From positions 434,001-498,000 of the forward strand of contig LNKV01000013.1 of assembly GCA_001465935.1 (NCBI GenBank): 64,000 nt of DNA. Reading direction: 5' to 3'. Source of the DNA: Clarireedia homoeocarpa (Eukaryota > Ascomycota > Leotiomycetes > Helotiales > Rutstroemiaceae). A program made the position numbers and the translations under genes. The notes beneath the pieces are model-generated. The model searched no databases, was not told where the DNA came from, and saw only the letters and a program-made list of their open reading frames with translations. This document shows positions 32,887-45,832 of this stretch, one piece after another; positions within the stretch are counted from its first letter, which is position 1, and every line of letters starts with the position of its first letter.

Positions 32887-35800
32887 ATGGACGCAATCGA
32901 TGGGAAAGAGCTCGATCATCACCACAGACAGCTGAAAAGTCGATTGATGGGAAAATTCTTTGGAAAGGAAAACGGAAAGGAAAAGAAACCTACGTCCCCA
33001 GAAGATGTCTCTGATTTCCTTCATGGATCTTCCGATAAGCTGCACACGGCCTCTTCGCCCACGACAACTTCGACTACCCCTCCACGACAGCCTGTGCTCG
33101 GTCGAATTGATACCACCTCTGCGCGGCGATGGCCCACAGCAGCCGAAATAAACAATGGAAGGAGGAATAAATCTACAAGCCCCAAGAGAAGTCGGAAGGG
33201 CTTAGTTGTGCGCTTCGCAGAGGCACAACCGGAGGTTATTGGCGAAGGAGGTGAAGAGTGCATCTCTCCAACATCTGATATTTCTCAGCGAACTAGAGCA
33301 GCGACCATTCCACAGCAGAGCGCAAAAGATCGAAGACCAGGACCTCCCTCTAACCATGATTCACAAGGTCCCCCAGATCGGTTTGGGGATCCTGATACGT
33401 TCAGACCTAAGCCTCTTCAACGCACACAGACTGGCTTCTCGACGATTATGGACAATGATTCAAGTTCTGACATTGGATATCCCTCTCCTTACCAGCAGAA
33501 TAGCAAAGAATACGGGCTCAATGGAAGCATAAAGGACGATATACGCAGCCCATCGCCTGCGAAGGCGGAGGCAGCAATGCGTGCATCTGAAGGCAAGGCG
33601 TTAGTAAGAGCTGCGTCCGGGCACTTCGATAGCCCTGACCTGGCAGCGTCAGGGTCTGATGGCCCTGCTTCTCCATTAGATGAAGCTCATCTAAACACGA
33701 TGAGGAATACCCAATTGACTTCTCCGCCTGGGGGTTCTACGAAGATGAACACATTTAGACGACCAGAAACGCCTAGCGATAGTGGGAAGTCGAGCCCTCC
33801 AACTGTGGAGCAGAGCCCTTCTGTATTCTCACCAATGTCTACTTCGAACTCTATCAGTGGACTTGATAGCCCACCTTCTATTTCACGGATGGCAACCTTC
33901 AACTTACGAGACGCAGCAGTTGCTGTCAGCGATGATGCTCTACAGGAATTTTCCAAGCGTACATCGCATATGTATACGCTATTTAGACTTTCAGCAGAAT
34001 CGCTCAAACCAATAACATCCTGCTCCTTGGACGAGCTTGTGAGAGGCGCGTTGTGGTGGTTTTTACGTGGTCGACTAAATCTGGAAACGGCTATAAGGGA
34101 TCGGTCAACAACAGCGGAAGCACAACAGAACAATTACCTAACAAGGCTGCAAGCATATTCAGACTTAGCTAAATCATATTGGCTTATGGAGAAAATTGCA
34201 ACCCAGTGCCCTGAGTTGAGTGATCCACAGAACTCGTCCAATATTCGCAGTACCACAGCGGAAGCACTCGAATGCCGCCAGGCGATTTTATCTGGCCTAC
34301 GAAAGTTAACAATGGTGAGCATTTCTATCACTTTCTTTTGCAGCTAAGCTAACTCCAAGTATTAGTCTATGAAACGCAACAATTTTCTCCCTCCAGAGAT
34401 TGATAATGCTCCCTTGCAGCAAGGTGTGGACAATTCTATCTGGGTAAGAGATGATGGCAACAGAGACCTACTCTCATTACAACGACCCAATAACACAATA
34501 ACTTTATCGAGCGCTCTTCCGTTAGGGGATGCCAATTCGACATTCACCTACGGGCGTTATTTTACAGAAGCCTATTTGACAGAAGATGCAGATCCTCAGC
34601 ATTATAGTTGTCCATGTGTTGTTTCAGTCGTGCGACGTCAAAATGATGAAGATTTAAGATATATCATAACCAATCAAACTGGTGCCCTTACACTCTGTAT
34701 TTCAGATGATAAGACCAGCGGTCCAACGTGGAAGGATATTTCTTGGATACAAAAGAATAATTGCTTGGATATTAGATTGCCAAGAGGGTTCATGCTTCGA
34801 CTTCGTCTAACTCCACAGGATTTTAGAAGTTTACGAGGCGCGTATGATTTTCAAAACAGTCTTCGGCAGAGCTTTTCCCGATTGGGGGATGAAGAAATAG
34901 TTTTTGAGACAACAGTGAGAGCTTTCCAATGCTTTGGGCAAGAGAAGAACTCTCAGTCATTCCCTATGGAAGCGGTGCCAAAATGTGAAATACGACTATT
35001 CGAAAAATCCAGCGTCGAGAAAGCAGCTACAGGGCCAAGAAAGAGACACAGGGGATTTCGTCTTGCCGTCTTGACAGGAAAGATGACGAAGAACTTCCGT
35101 GGAATCGATCAAGAAATCCTTCCAACAAACCCAATTTATTTCAACTTCTTGCGGGGCGACAACGGCCATCCGGCACTACTCCTCAAAGCCGATGACGGGC
35201 GGTCAAGGATCTCGATGGTATTTACATTTGACGAAGCAGAACAGCGGTCTCGATTCCACGCAGTACTCACTAGTAGTGCTGTGGGACACGAGGAAACGGC
35301 TTTCGCCGAAGCTTCCATCCGTTCCTTTGGCATCGAGGAATCGGCCAGTAGCACCGGGCTGAAGCGTCTCACAGGTCTAGAATGGCAAGGTATCAGAGTC
35401 ATCAACGAAGATGCACTCGATATTCAAAACACCAAGACCGTTCTTTCCGAGCATCTAAGAGTTATCATGGATTTCAGGACTGGGACGCTGACAGATCGAT
35501 TTAACATTGGGCAAGGAGAATTGAAAATCCGTCTCGATGTGCACTCACCTAATGAATTGAAAATCTTGCGACAACCACAGCAAGACATGACCATTGTCGC
35601 AACACAAGCACAGCCACCAAACCAGCCACCCAAAGAATTTGCAGATGTTTTGAAGCTCGCTGCTGGAGGGGAAACAACACGTACATATGTATTCCCAAGC
35701 CCTGAAGAACTTCACTTATTTCAAGCGGCCTTGACCGGATATGTTGTAATGTATGACGGCCGGGCAGCGTCGTTTAATATTGCAAGAAGACGCATGGTAG

Positions 35801-36426
35801 TTCCTATCTACAAGAAATGGGACGCTGCCGTGACCAGATTACAAGTCGTTCAGAGAGAAAAGGTTGTGCAGCTACTTGCCTTCTTCGAAGGCTTTAGTCA
35901 TGGTGATTGCATGGGTTTCACATTGAAGTCGACCGATGTGTTTGAGGCTTCTAACAAGGGTGGGAAGTACTCCCTACGTATCGTTGATGCGAAATTTGCC
36001 ATGCCTAAACCTCGTGGTGAAGGGCAGGCCCCGCCAGATAATGGCTTCGTCAATTTAGATGTAAGTTTCCGAACCATAAGCTTTTGCTGTACCACATCGA
36101 CCAAATGGCTGACATGATTACAGATGCCTGATTATCCTGGCGAGCATGACGACATTACGATTGTATTTGAAACAGATACTGGTATGTACAAATCTAACTG
36201 GTTCGCCGGCCATAGTTCTCCGGGCCTCCACAAAGATCTCTCCCCGGAACTTGTGCCACCGTTTCCCATGTCCAGACCAATGGCAGTAGTCCCTTGGATC
36301 TGCTAGCACGTTCACTCGTTACAACATGTGTTTGCTGACTTTGCTCCACTAGAACGTGACACATTTACGAAAACATTACCAGCACCAGTCAAGGTGGCCT
36401 CACGAATGGCATCAGTAAGGAGATGA
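32887..36426 (+). CDS. Large fungal protein of unknown function with PH-like repeats
   Basis: Four exons, 32887-34314, 34366-36060, 36124-36181 and 36353-36426, with introns of 51, 63 and 171 nt (GTGAGC, GTAAGT, GTATGT donors), encode 1084 residues. The first 350 residues are disordered and rich in Ser/Pro with many SP/TP sites. A helical block follows (about 355-475) with LDELVRGALWWFLRGRLNLE and AYSDLAKSYWLMEKIATQC. The C-terminal 600 residues are beta-rich. I read up to four PH-like units, each ending in an amphipathic helix: RSLRGAYDFQNSLRQSF, EQRSRFHAVLTSS, ELHLFQAALTGYV and ERDTFTKTLPAPV. This points to a cytoplasmic scaffold, perhaps membrane- or wall-signalling-linked, but that is inference. 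No catalytic motif is visible. It resembles unnamed proteins of other Pezizomycotina as far as I recall. Confidence 0.8.
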
Positions 36427-37920
36427 GACACATATTCGGACAGCAAAGCAGTGCTTCTGCGGGAAAAACGCACGGCACGACATAATTAGGCGCACGGCAC
36501 AATGTGAGGGAGATTTTGAAGTTAGCGAGTAGCATTTTTGCAGAGATATCCCATTATTTACACCATTTGTTCTAAGAGGAATATTCATCAACCTTTTCCC
36601 AGTTTCTACTTCCTCTTGGAATATCAAAGCATGCCAACTTTACTCACCTCTCACCGTATTCGCGATACGGTGATCATAGGCTAGCTAGCTAGTCTAGCGC
36701 TCTATGCTTGCTTGGTAGATTTTTACTTTATTTTCATTCCAGCCGCACACCCAAGCAGAAGCAAAGAACTTTACTAAATAAACACCCGTCCCCGCGCCCC
36801 CCAAAAAAACAGCAGAGATCTGAGCAACGATACATGCATCACCTCCACGGGTTTTGCTGCCTCGGGGCGGCCCAAGCATACTAGCGGCTTACCTAGCTCT
36901 GTGTGGTGTTCTGGTCGATTCTAGTTCGAGGGTTACTGCTTTACTGAAATCTGGGAGATTTCTGTGGTGAGCACTGAGCAGGCTTATGATGTTGGGATTG
37001 ATTGGTTACTTGCGAATTGGGTATTTGTATTATTAGAACCTGCCGGCAAGGTGGATGGCGCGCATTGGGATGGGATTGATATCTAAATTTCTTGTATTTT
37101 TATTATAATTATACTTGAGGAGATATGAAATGAAAGAAAGCATCAGCGCATAAAATTGATTGGTATGTATGTATAAATGTGGAGATGTAACTTGGTGATT
37201 TCATAGTTCTTATCTGCACAACTGTATACCTCCTATACGATGCTCTTGTTATTATATCCGTGACAACAAACGTATGTACATATCACCCGGCTAGATACGC
37301 ACTGTGGCTGGCTATATGATATGATATATGGGAAAGCTTAGAGGAGTTGTGTGTGCACGAGACAGTCCTGTGGGATTGACAGGAAAGCTTGACTTTTTTC
37401 TTCTTCTTTATTTTCTTTTATTTTCTTTATTTCTTTCTTTCTTCCTTTCTTTTTTTCTGATGCTTGAATCCAAGTACGACGAAGAAGGGACAATTATCTG
37501 CTTGATGTAAATTTCTAGATAGAAAATCCGTATTGAGCTCCCTTGTCGACTTGGAAAGCTAAATATAGGCTGGTTGCGAACCAACCCTGGCACAGCCGTT
37601 CTGTACAGAGCGGGACTGATCGACTTAGTTTTTTGGCTGGGGTTTTGCATGTTCTAGTACTTTGGGAGTGAGATCACAGCCACACCACCCATGGAAAAGG
37701 GCAAAAAGGATACGCGCTAGGGGGGGATACTTACTTGTACCTTGAGAAACAGACGGTTGGGAATGGGTTTGATGGAAATGAGCTTGATTCGGGTTTCTTT
37801 GCTACTGTAAAGGGGAACGGAGGACGGGGGACGGGTGACGGGGGACGGGTTTTTCGTTGAGTACAGTACTTTCGTAGCTAAGGGGAAGCACCAACTCTTT
37901 TTCAATTGATCTGCTGGGCA

Positions 37921-37951
37921 GACAGACAGCCAGACAGACAGACAGACAGAC
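37921..37951. repeat. (GACA)n microsatellite
   Basis: GACA/CAGA tetranucleotide run with one interruption, upstream of the Flc/TRP-like gene. Confidence 0.8.
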
Positions 37952-37996
37952 TACAACCAGCCAGCCCAGACAGCCCGTCCATTATACCACTATCTA

Positions 37997-38083
37997 CAAA
38001 GCACAAAGCACAAGGCACAAAGCACGCAAAGCACACAAAAGCACAAAGCACAAAGCACAAGGCACAAAACACAAAGCACAAAG
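37997..38083. repeat. ACAAAGC heptamer minisatellite
   Basis: About twelve degenerate copies of the 7-bp unit ACAAAGC (variants ACAAGGC, ACGCAAAGC, ACAAAAC). Confidence 0.8.
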
Positions 38084-38429
38084 TCCTTCCTTCGTATCTC
38101 TCAGCAGAACGCCAAACACGATATAGTGGGTCCCCAGTCCGGAATACGAAGAGAGATCACCCTAAGGTTAAACATCTCCTCCAGTTCCGCTGCAAAAGAG
38201 AGAGGCACGCATAGCAACCAGCAAATCAAATCCGCCCAACAATCATCCATCCATCCCATCCATTAGCCATTCGCTCTCACATTGCGAAGTAACTTGACCA
38301 TCAACCATTGACCGTCAACCACCAAAATCCATCCATCTCCATCCATCTCCATCCCCCTCCCCCCCTCCAAGCTCTAAACCTACGCATGTAAGACTTACTA
38401 CTGAGGGTCAAACTGTCACTCACTGCTGC

Positions 38430-38504
38430 CACTACTATTACTATTACTATTATCACTACTGCTATTACTACTATTACCACTATTACCACTACTACCGCTA
38501 TTAC
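38430..38504. repeat. TAC/TAT trinucleotide repeat tract
   Basis: About 75 bp of imperfect CTA/TTA/CCA triplets in the region upstream of the Flc/TRP-like gene. Confidence 0.8.
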
Positions 38505-38518
38505 ATTTCTTTCCGTTC

Positions 38519-38545
38519 GTTCCTTTCGTTCCTTTCGTTCCTTTC
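38519..38545. repeat. Three copies of GTTCCTTTC
   Basis: A perfect 9-bp tandem repeat that begins about 15 bp after the trinucleotide tract. It lies in the pyrimidine-rich promoter/leader. Confidence 0.75.
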
Positions 38546-39112
38546 GCTCCCCTCTCTTTTTCTCCTCCTTCGACCCAAAAGAGACTACCTACCTAATACA
38601 TCATTTTACGGCCATTTGACTGCCATTTTGCTGCCATTTTATTTAATTGTTTTCTTTTGGGACCGAATATCGTCTTCCTGTCTTACTTTCGGCACCTTTC
38701 AAAGCCCTTCCAGTAGCGCTTGCCAACATAAATTCCATTTGGTGTTTCAGAAGGAACTAAGCCAAGCTTGCTTGCTTACAGTCCACCCAGTCGAATTGGG
38801 TCTTGGGTCTTGGGTTCGAAAGGCTTGACAAAACCCCCCCGTCAGGTTTAGCATCTTATCGTGCTTTTTGGAATAGGCACCTTCGTTGCACAGTTTGCAC
38901 AGCTCGGGAAACGGCGACCACACCACCATGACGTTCTAATTCTTCACACCAATCCTTCTCGTATGCCGTGCTCCTTCTAACTGTCGTCGCTCGCTGGGTA
39001 CGGTCGCTCGTTCGTGCTACCAATGCCGGAAACCTTGACATTCGAACCGGCGGTCGTTTCGAATACTTATGTCGACCATGATCGAGCAGGCTGTTCGAAT
39101 ACCACATCGATA

Positions 39113-42100
39113 ATGTCTGCGGGCTGTTGGGAGATAGAGGAGAGGGAGGGACGGATTAATGGGAACAAACAGAACACCAAAAAGTCGACCACGTCCCGGC
39201 ATCGAGCTATTGCCCATGACAGAAAACCCCAATTCAGTCTTCCCGGTAGGACTTCTACCAGAACCTCATTTTCGACCTGGCGATTCTTCTTCGTACTGCT
39301 CGCAGGCCTGTGGGTTCATCCTGCATCTGCGGTATTCATAACGTTCACGAATTGCCTCTCGGAATCATATCAAAACAATCAGCCTTACCAGTTGCAATTT
39401 GTTCCCTATTTCTTCGATGCAGCGTTCAACACTACAGATCCAAGTCACAACCTCGCGGTCAGGGTCTGGGGAAATGTGAAGGGATCAGGTCCTGGCGCAC
39501 AGTTCACTGTAGCCCCGCCACCTAACGATACCGCATACTGGAACAGCAATTCGTCTGCCACATACAATGGAAAGATTGCGGATGAGCCAGATCCGACCCT
39601 CCAGTTGCTTACAACGCTGTCCAACAAGGTGACAGTCCTGACTTACGAGCCTTACAGTAAATATGTAGATTTTTGTGACCAGCTTGTCAATTATTCGTGC
39701 CCTCTTGGCCCAAATTTCACTGCGACTGGGTAAGTTGCGATGAGATATACTTCACCATCTATTTGAAAGCTGATTGATGATTAGTTATGACCCCTATGTT
39801 CTGCCTTCCTTTGGCTTCTCAAACAACTTTTATTCGTCGTATGCGTTTACCTCGTTCACGGCGACAATGCTGATCAAAAATGGCGATAGTGCTGCTACTC
39901 CTATTGGTTGCATATCGGCCAATATCACACCTGACATTGGAAGTAGTTTGTCCAGCACCGTCAAGTATCTCCCACTCGTAGTGCTCGTATGCGTTGGGGT
40001 CGCAACCGCTTTCGCAGCTATATATAGTCCTTGGGGAACTACAGATACCTTCCGCTGGACCACGAATTATGGACGAGATGCTGATCTCCTTCGATTAGTC
40101 ACCCCAGGCTTCGGCGATTGCTTACAGTACATTCAATTCGTAACATTGACTGGTGGTCTAACTCTCAATTACCCCGGCTTTTACCAACCCATTGTCAGCA
40201 AGGTCTCTTGGTCCGCGCTTATGTTCAATGAAAGCTTTGTGAGCAATAGCTACCGTAACAGTCTTGTTGATGGCATCTACGTGACGAATGCAACCTACGG
40301 TCTCGATCAGATGCGACAGTTGATAGGTATGGGAGAAGTTGACGATGTTTGGGCCGGCATGGCTGTGTGGCTACTGGCTATTATCGGAGCGGTTCTGGTA
40401 CTTATTCAACTAGGCTTTGCTATGCGCTGGTTCTACAGATTGCTTATGGGCACGCAAGAAGAAGACTTGAGGAAGAAGAACATGCCTTTCTCTGTGGGGA
40501 ATGTCATTCGCATTGTGTTCAATTATTTTCTCCTTCCCGTTGTTGCCCTTTCCATGTTTCAATTAGTTGTGGCTTCCAGATCCCCTGCTTTCACTACGGG
40601 GCTGGCTGCGCTTATGCTGGTGGTTATCGTCGTGTTTGCGTTTTGGCTTCTCTACTTCATTGCGAGCACGAGACCAAAGTCCTATCTCTTTGATGATTTG
40701 CCCACTGTCCTGACTTACGGCTCTCTGTACAACACATACTCGGACAATGCGGCTCCGTTCGCCCTCGTTCCGGTCCTCCTAACTTTCGTTCGCGGGATCG
40801 CTATTGGCGCCGTTCAACCTTCTGGTATTGCTCAGCTGGTTCTTCTTGCCATTTGTGAAGTCATTACCGTCTTGACTTTACATGCATTCCGGCCTTTCCA
40901 TTCACCAACTTCGATGAACGCCTACCATACATTCTTTGCGGTACTACGCTTTGCGACGATTCTGCTGATGATAGCATTTGCTCCATCTCTCGGTGTAACG
41001 GATGGACCAAAGGGGTGGATTGGTTATGCAATTCTGCTGATGCATGCGATTGTACTTATCTTTGGTTTCATGCTGAATGCGGTACAGACTATCGTAGAAG
41101 TCGCTGCTCGGCTGGCAGGAGCTGGCGGGGACGAAAGTGGTGCGGCTAGAGGTGGTTTGGTCAAGGTGTTTGGAATGCGGCAATTATCTCGAAGATTGCC
41201 CAGGCGCGACGCTGCATCTCGACAAAGCCAACTTTCGAGTGCAGCTATGCTCTCAGAGCAAGACAGAAAATCATATCTGGTCGAAGGAGGAAGACTTAGA
41301 AGCCAATCAGCTGGCAGTGCTGGCATTCTACTGAACAGACAAAGCGTAGGATTCGATTCAGCCGTGGATCCATATGGCGCAATGCCCGCGCATCATGTCG
41401 GGAGTGGCGTTCCAAGCTCATATACACCCACAACACCAGGAGAAGCAAGTAGTTTCTCCTTCTTACCATCAGCAGCGGCACGCTCTGGTCGGAACAAGGC
41501 ACCTATACTGGGCCTAAACACGACAGAGGCTGCGGATCCTTACTACCGCCCACCAAGGTTCCGTCGGCCCACGACAGACGGACATTCTGCCGGAGCAAGA
41601 AGTCGGGGTTCATGGGCTAGTGGGGACTGGACAAATAAACAATGGAGTCAGCATGAATCAGGCCCAACAGATGCTATTGAGCCTTTTGAGGGACCATCGA
41701 TATCTGGCCGCAACAGCCCAACACAGCAAGCACCGCTAGACAGTTCACTTCATGATCTTAATCGATCCAAAGCCGATTACACTACAAGAGAGGTTGACTT
41801 TTATTATGGCGTGCGGGGACCGGCTCTAAATGCCAACACTCCCAGTCGAAGGATCAAAACTGGTCCAACGGATCCTACAGGAATTCCCGCATCTGCTGTA
41901 GGATGGTTCAGGGGACTTTTTGGTGGTAAAACTAAGGAAAAGGGGAAAGGGTTCGAAGTAGTACGAAGCTCCAGGATGCCACCAGGAATGAACAATATGA
42001 GAAACGCACCGGGCGAGGACTCTCCTCCAGAAGGAATACCTGTGGCGACAGGAGCTCTTCGTCATGGTCCTATTGATTCGGATTCTGAGGATGGACGGCG

Positions 42101-42803
42101 GTCTCACCATCCTGGGCCACCACGTGTCGACGGTGCGGCAGGTGATGATGACGATGAAGACGATGGAGAGTTAGTCAGTCCAATAGGCTCGGATGATGCA
42201 ACGAGCTATCATGACGAGGATGAGTTTGAAATGACGAGGATATCCGACATACCTCCATCTCTCCAAGGACTCAGTATCCCAGAAGGTGGTATGGAATTAC
42301 CAAGCAGATTCCCCTCAAAAGCCAGTTCAAGAGTACCCCACGGCACAAGACTGAATGAAATTCTTTCCATGCCAACACGACAGCCTTCCCCCAAACCCAC
42401 CGTCCCCCGTAAATCCTCTCGTCGCCACTCTCAAAGCATCGACATGACGGTCCGCGGCGAAGGATCTAGCAAAACCCATACGCCTCAGATATCGATAAAC
42501 TCGCGTCTCCCTTTCGAACGATCGAATTCGAATAAACGACATTCAGACATCTCGGCTAAATCGAGCATCTCGAGGTTTGGAGGCGGAGAAGGCGGACGTC
42601 ACTCGCGTCATACGTCGTCGTCTTTCGGGGCACATTTTACAGATTATGGGAATGAGCGTCCGACGAGCGTAGGGTTTGTTCATCAGGGTCATGTCCATAC
42701 GGTTGCGGCAGAGGAGAATAGGAAGGAGTTTTTAGGGAGTCAGGCAGAATTGGTGGATGGGGGGAGGGTGAGTGGTGCGAGTAGTATGGAGAGGATGAGG
42801 TAA
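39113..42803 (+). CDS. Flc/TRP-like multispanning membrane protein with ML-like lumenal domain
   Basis: Member of the fungal ML-like/TRP family (yeast Flc proteins, fission yeast Pkd2/Trp663), linked in the family to ion and lipid homeostasis and wall integrity at ER, vacuole or plasma membrane. Exons 39113-39729 and 39785-42803 flank a 55-nt intron (GTAAGT; TTAG). The product has 1211 residues from this ATG; an ATG at 39023 would add 30. Order: charged N-terminus, signal segment (FFFVLLAGLWVHPASA, about 58-73), an ML-like lumenal domain with several Asn-glycosylation sites, then about nine membrane helices from YLPLVVLVCVGVATAF to AILLMHAIVLIFGFMLN. A cytosolic tail of some 530 residues follows, rich in Ser/Pro/Arg with an Asp/Glu cluster. 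The start is uncertain: A at -3 favours 39113. Confidence 0.85.
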
Positions 42804-44663
42804 TATTTTTTTTTTAATTGCATACGGAGCGGGATGAAATGAGGTTGTGAACTTAAGCGAATGAGGAAACGGGGAGATCAGACCTCTTAGGTAAGGCAAG
42901 CCAATGCAAGGCAGGCATAATATACATAGAAATCACGAATTTCCTTGGTCCGGGGTGGTGTGGTTCTTGAGCGTAATTACTCGGATCAGAAAAAAGTTGA
43001 TGGGTGGTTGGTTCCGGTGGGATAAGGGAAGGGAAAGGGTGCAAGGGCAAGGCAAGACGGAGCAAGACGGAGCAAGGCACAAAGGCATATGGCGTTGTCT
43101 TGTATTTTAATTATTTTTTAACGTTGTTGTTTTGATATAGTGTCGCCCCCTTCACCCACTCCCTTGTATGTATGTATGTATGGATTGTACAATGGAATGG
43201 AATGGGTTGTTTTGGGTTGCATGAGGGTTTTTTTGTTTGTTTGCTTGCTTGCTTTGTAATGGAGTGGGATGGGATGGAGTGGAGGGGGGACGGTTGGAGG
43301 TTGGGGAGGGGATATATGCGTATACAGGGGAAGGGAAGGGATGGGTGCCGATGGGGGAATAGAGAGAGGGGTGGAGTACTGGAGTAAGGGTTTGGTGGGT
43401 AGGAAATGATGGTCTTTTATAGGTTCGAATTCAGTGGATGAGGATGGGGATAGGGCCGGAATTGGGATGGGGAGGAGAGAGGTAATGAGAGAAGAGTCGA
43501 GGGAAGGGGGGACAGAGGGCAAGGGGGACGAGAGGAGGTCGCTGAGGGAGGGGAAAGCAAGCACAGCAAAATAATGAAAGACATATAATCAACCACCTGG
43601 TATGGCAGGGTATATAAATAAAATACCTTTTTCTTTGATTTATGTAATGGGTCATCATGGTGATGCTGTGGTACGTGGTGCTGGCGGCAGCGATGGTGCT
43701 GGTTGTTGTAATGATAGATGGGATTTTGTACAGTACCTGCGGGGGCTAGTTAGACACAGGTTAGGTAGTGGTGAAGGTGACTTGAGCAGGGCGGTGGTGT
43801 ATTGGGGATAGGTGTAAATGGTGAGTGGATGGATGGATGTAATTAGTTAGCTGCTCAAATTAATATTTACTTATATGCTAGTTATTTATTGTATTCTTTT
43901 GAATCCTGTGGTGGAAAAAAAAAGGGGGGGAGGGGAGGGGGATGTGCGGAGAGGAAGCGGAAGGTGCAAAGAGTAGGTATGTATGTAAGATAGGTTGATT
44001 TGATCATTCTTTGATAACTTAATGGTGCAATGATATACATATAGACTGAGTTGAGAATGTTGTAAGATGAGATAGTTAGATAGATACATAGATAGACGTC
44101 TGTCTAATACGTTCGTTGCCTTGCCCACACTTTTCGGGCAGGCCTTTGTCTATGTGGCTCCTGTTGGCGCGGTTTGCCTTGTATTCATCCCTCTGCAGTA
44201 GATGGCGGTGATTTGGGGGCGTGGTTTGCTGGTAATACTGTAGCACTCTTGGTGGAAAATTCTTGTAATTGTTGGTGTTAGCACTGCTCTGCGTCAAGAC
44301 GCTGAGTATCATGTTGCTTTCTACAATTTTGGAGGGGGTATTATTGATAAGGGGGGGGGGAGGTTGGAGATTATGTAGGGAGTTGGGAATCTATATGACC
44401 TTAAGCTGTAAAGGAGCAATCGAGGGATGCTCGATTTTGTTCACGTCAGTAGAGTTGACTTCCGAGCAACGTCATTGTGAAATTGTATACCATAGATTTA
44501 TGGCATTACAGGATTGTACCTACACCAGGAATCTCATCCATCACCGGGCAGCATGTAATCACGATACTTATTATTTCAAACATTTCTTTCACTATATATA
44601 ATCCTTTACAGCTCCGGGGTCATCTATTGTATGACCGACATTCATCCAATGTATTTGTTTCCT
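42804..44663. other. Convergent spacer between Flc/TRP-like and methyltransferase genes
   Basis: Contains both 3' UTRs. There are runs of GGAATGGAATGGG, TATG and GCTT repeats at about 43165-43300, and a strongly G-rich plus strand to about 43560. No supported gene; short frames translate repeats. Confidence 0.5.
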
Positions 44664-45832
44664 TCACCGAAACACATAAATCTCAATCTCCTCCTCCTCC
44701 GCACCCAACACTCCTAGGGGCACTTTTCCCTTCTCCGCAACCACAAATCCCTCGTTCGCCATCAATTCGAAGAAGACCATTTCGCTGTCATGCCTCACTT
44801 TCATAGCCAACAGTATCAAAACCCGCTCATTCCCTACCTTTACTCTTTTCAATGTCGACACCAAATCAGGTACAACATCTGGGTTGTAAGTGCAGTCTGC
44901 TACTAACACTAGATCCCATGATTCCTTTTGTACGATCTCCGGGAGAAGTTCTGACCAATCTAGAACCTTGTGGGAGATTTTGGATCTCGAAAGAGAAGAC
45001 AGAGCTAAGTTGTGCTCCAGTATCTCAGATGCTTCAGATAGATCTGTAAGGAGTGTCTTGTGGATGATGTCCCGAAAGGTAGTAGCGAGTGTTATACCAA
45101 CAATACCGCAGCCTGCTCCTAGCTCTAAAGCATTGATACTGTTGTTCTCTTTTCCAGCTAGAAGACTTTCCAGCAAAGGAAGACGCATCGAATGATTGGT
45201 ATCAGAATTGGGGTTAGGACCTCGAAGAGAAGAGAGATATGCAGAGAGCACTAGACCCGCATCCCCTGTGTGCAAAGAACTTAGTCGAAGCAAGAATAGA
45301 CACACGTACCTCGAAGAAGTGACCTACAGATATGCCGGGCGATACTCTCGCCTGTTTCTTCGTATATTCGTATAATATTTGTTGACGACTGCTGCCGTGT
45401 AACAAAGACTCTTTCTGCCATACTCATTGCTGTGCTTTCTTTGGATGAAAGGTTGATGCCCATACTTCTAAGCGTTACAACACCACCCCTATCCTCATTG
45501 CCAGATGCTAGGACATCTTTAGATGTGTTCATGGTGTATGCATGATCCTTCGGCTTAACCACCATCTTCACCAACCCATCGAACTTCGCTCCTCGACGCG
45601 CGGGAATTGGAATTTGTACTTCGAGCGCGCGCACTCCATTAGACCCCTTCCATGTAAATTCCTTACCCGTCCCAGAAATGCTTATGTCATTTATCTCTAG
45701 CTCAGCGATCAACTGGATGTCTGTCATCAAGAATGACTCCCCAAGATCTGTAGTAATTGTGACTTTCGCATTCAGTAATGATGGGGATGAGGGCGAAAGA
45801 CGAGGGGTCTTGAGAAATCGTATGTAATGCAT
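44664..45832 (-). CDS. METTL21-type protein lysine methyltransferase-like protein
   Basis: Seven-beta-strand SAM-dependent methyltransferase of the nicotinamide N-methyltransferase/METTL21 group, which mostly modifies lysine on translation factors or chaperones; the substrate here is unknown. Exons 45832-45310 and 45265-44664 join over a 44-nt intron (GTACGT; CACAG) to give 374 residues. The N-terminal ~170 residues have no motif I know. The joined exon then reads GDAGLVLSAYLSSL, the SAM-binding motif LELGAGCGIVG at 221-231, the acidic motif LLTDLSEASEILEHNLALS, DWSE, and the post-motif LVADCTYNPDVVPDLV. The last strands read LILLAMKVRHDSE and EIEIYVFR. Probably cytosolic. The intron is the shortest well-supported one in the window. 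Confidence 0.87.

Larger units (their letters stand above)
36427..39112. other. 2.7-kb spacer with dense simple repeats before the Flc/TRP gene
   Basis: No gene is supported. Left half: 3' UTR of the PH-like gene and AT-rich sequence. Right half: (GACA)n, ACAAAGC, (TAC/TAT)n and GTTCCTTTC repeats within about 650 bp, then the leader of the gene starting near 39113. Short frames here translate the repeats. Confidence 0.55.

Noticed and set aside
37997..38083. Short regular repeats that could suggest a CRISPR-like or telomeric array
   Set aside because: The units are 7 bp without spacers and the genome is fungal. It is an ordinary minisatellite and not TTAGGG.
43405..43440. GGTTCGAATTC, a tRNA B-box-like motif
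   Set aside because: No T-stem pairing, A box or cloverleaf could be built around it. A similar GGTTCGAAGGG motif on the minus strand near 59450 also fails.
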